Assembly: GCA_018710985.1 (NCBI GenBank)
Contig: DVIV01000009.1
Location: 1-64,000 of the forward strand
Length of the DNA: 64,000 bases
From: Candidatus Limiplasma pullicola
GTDB lineage: Bacteria > Bacillota > Clostridia > Christensenellales > Aristaeellaceae
Direction: 5' to 3'
Below the pieces are notes generated by a model that was given only the letters and a program-made list of their open reading frames with translations, did not search any database and was not told the origin of the DNA. The position numbers and the translations under genes are program-made. Within the stretch, counting starts at the first letter, position 1. Each line of letters opens with the position of its first letter. Shown here one piece after another: positions 63,155-64,000 of this stretch.

Positions 63155-64000
63155 CTTGCACAGATCCATAAACAGCTCGATCAGCGGGCTGACCCATTTG
63201 TTTTTATGGTGCGCGCACACGGCGGAAAGGTGCGGCTGGGGCATTTCCGTGGGAATTTCCACCAGCTCGCCGCTGCTCAGCTCCTTCTCCACCACAAATT
63301 GCGGCAAAAAGGACACCCCCGCATCGCTTTTGACCAGGTTGACGATGGTGGGGACGCTCCACAACTCGATGGTATGGTCCAGCAAAATGGCCCTTTCGCG
63401 CAGATAGCCCTCGAACATCTGCCGGAAGATGCAGTTGGGCTCGTTGATGATGAAGGGCACGGGAATCGTCCTGTCCGGCGTGATGAAGTCCGGGTATCGC
63501 CGCGCCACCTCCGGCGAGGCCACCAGCAGCGCCGAATAGCGCCCGAATGGGACCGCCGTCAGGCTGGAGCCGAAGCCTCCGACATCCTCGTAGAATACGC
63601 CCACGTCCAGATCGCCCGCAATCAGCGCGTCCCGGATCTCGTAGCAGTTCATGGAGCGCAGAAAGAGCCGCGCCTTTGGGGCGCGCCTGTGAAACGCCTT
63701 CACGATGGCGGGAAAGCGGTAGCACAGCAGCGTTTCGCCCACGCCGATGCGCAAATCTCCCTGGCACAGCGCCAGCTCTTTTTCAAAGCAGCGCAGCCGG
63801 TCCATGGAGGCGAACACGTCCCGCACATAGGGCAGCAGCTGCGCGCCCGCCTGGGTCAGCGCCATCCTGCGGCCCACCTTTTCAAACAGCTTTGCGCCCA
63901 GCTCGTTTTCCAGCTGCCCCATTTGAAAGGTGATGGCGGATTGGGTGTAATTCAGCTTTTCGGCGGCCCTGGCAAAGCTGCCCGCGTCCACGATGGTCTG
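63137..64000 (-). CDS. LysR-family regulator (5' end outside the window)
   Basis: At least 287 residues; the N-terminus continues past base 64000, as the frame is open to the edge with TIVDAGSFARAAEKLNYTQSAIT, which is the middle of the LysR helix-turn-helix. The stop is at 63137-63139. The effector domain (about 85 onward) is complete. The gene converges with capA. Target genes would lie beyond the window. Confidence 0.92.
   Translation of the reverse strand, partial: QTIVDAGSFARAAEKLNYTQSAITFQMGQLENELGAKLFEKVGRRMALTQAGAQLLPYVRDVFASMDRLRCFEKELALCQGDLRIGVGETLLCYRFPAIVKAFHRRAPKARLFLRSMNCYEIRDALIAGDLDVGVFYEDVGGFGSSLTAVPFGRYSALLVASPEVARRYPDFITPDRTIPVPFIINEPNCIFRQMFEGYLRERAILLDHTIELWSVPTIVNLVKSDAGVSFLPQFVVEKELSSGELVEIPTEMPQPHLSAVCAHHKNKWVSPLIELFMDLCKEAAAQ

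Overview
The window is a GC-rich chromosomal segment of a Gram-positive member of the Firmicutes, most likely Clostridia. The evidence is a complete spoIIAA-spoIIAB-sigF sporulation operon with a candidate sigma-H/Spo0A control region, the uppS-cdsA-dxr-rseP order, a heterodimeric ABC exporter with a MarR regulator, fhs, and consistently strong Shine-Dalgarno sites. A spore-forming (or formerly spore-forming) Clostridia lineage is the furthest I can take it from sequence alone. It is a chromosome and not a phage or plasmid: housekeeping genes (polA, coaE, dnaE, ftsH, nine tRNAs) are spread across it, and the only mobile-element-type gene is one serine recombinase.

Layout. 1-4.5 kb: isoprenoid/phospholipid operon (small coupled ORF, uppS, cdsA, dxr, rseP) behind a block of stacked hairpins. 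4.5-6.3 kb: large serine recombinase between two tiny ORFs. 6.4-11.4 kb (minus): XRE-cupin regulator, acyl-CoA synthetase and two tandem L,D-transpeptidases carrying cysteine-rich Ada-like repeats. 11.6-19.4 kb: HAD phosphatase, then a LacI regulator with a near-perfect operator and a ribose-type operon (rbsD, BtpA-family protein, rbsK, rbsA, rbsC, rbsB). 19.5-23.2 kb (minus): a DUF5655-like protein, a secreted VCBS-like protein, a secreted caspase-fold protein with an EF-hand-like loop, and a GT2 glycosyltransferase. 23.4-34.9 kb: polA, coaE, membrane-anchored lytic transglycosylase, family-5 solute-binding protein, CHAP/PG-binding hydrolase and dnaE. 35.2-35.9 kb: seven tRNAs (Pro, Glu, Met-type CAT, Asp, Thr, Tyr, Leu). 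36-40.2 kb (minus): MarR plus heterodimeric ABC exporter. 40.5-42.3 kb: unusual metallophosphoesterase and an alpha/beta hydrolase. 42.3-43.9 kb: spoIIA operon. 43.9-49.9 kb: LysR regulator divergent from a carbohydrate ABC importer lacking its ATPase, with an esterase and an EamA permease. 49.9-51.8 kb (minus): lipase-like protein, tRNA-Glu and tRNA-Gln. 52-63.1 kb: ftsH, PHP phosphoesterase, VanW/G5 protein, TtcA-like enzyme, DUF368 protein, fhs, Lrp/AsnC regulator with aminotransferase, and CapA. 63.1-64 kb: a LysR gene cut by the window end.

Themes. Cell-envelope construction and remodelling dominates: lipid carrier synthesis, L,D-transpeptidases, lytic transglycosylase, CHAP hydrolase, VanW, CapA and membrane proteases. 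No CRISPR array, rRNA operon, prophage or obvious defence island is visible. The most unusual items are the L,D-transpeptidase pair with variable numbers of cysteine-rich repeats, the secreted caspase-like protein with an EF-hand-like loop, the recombinase with two coupled mini-ORFs, and a metallophosphoesterase whose metal motifs are altered.
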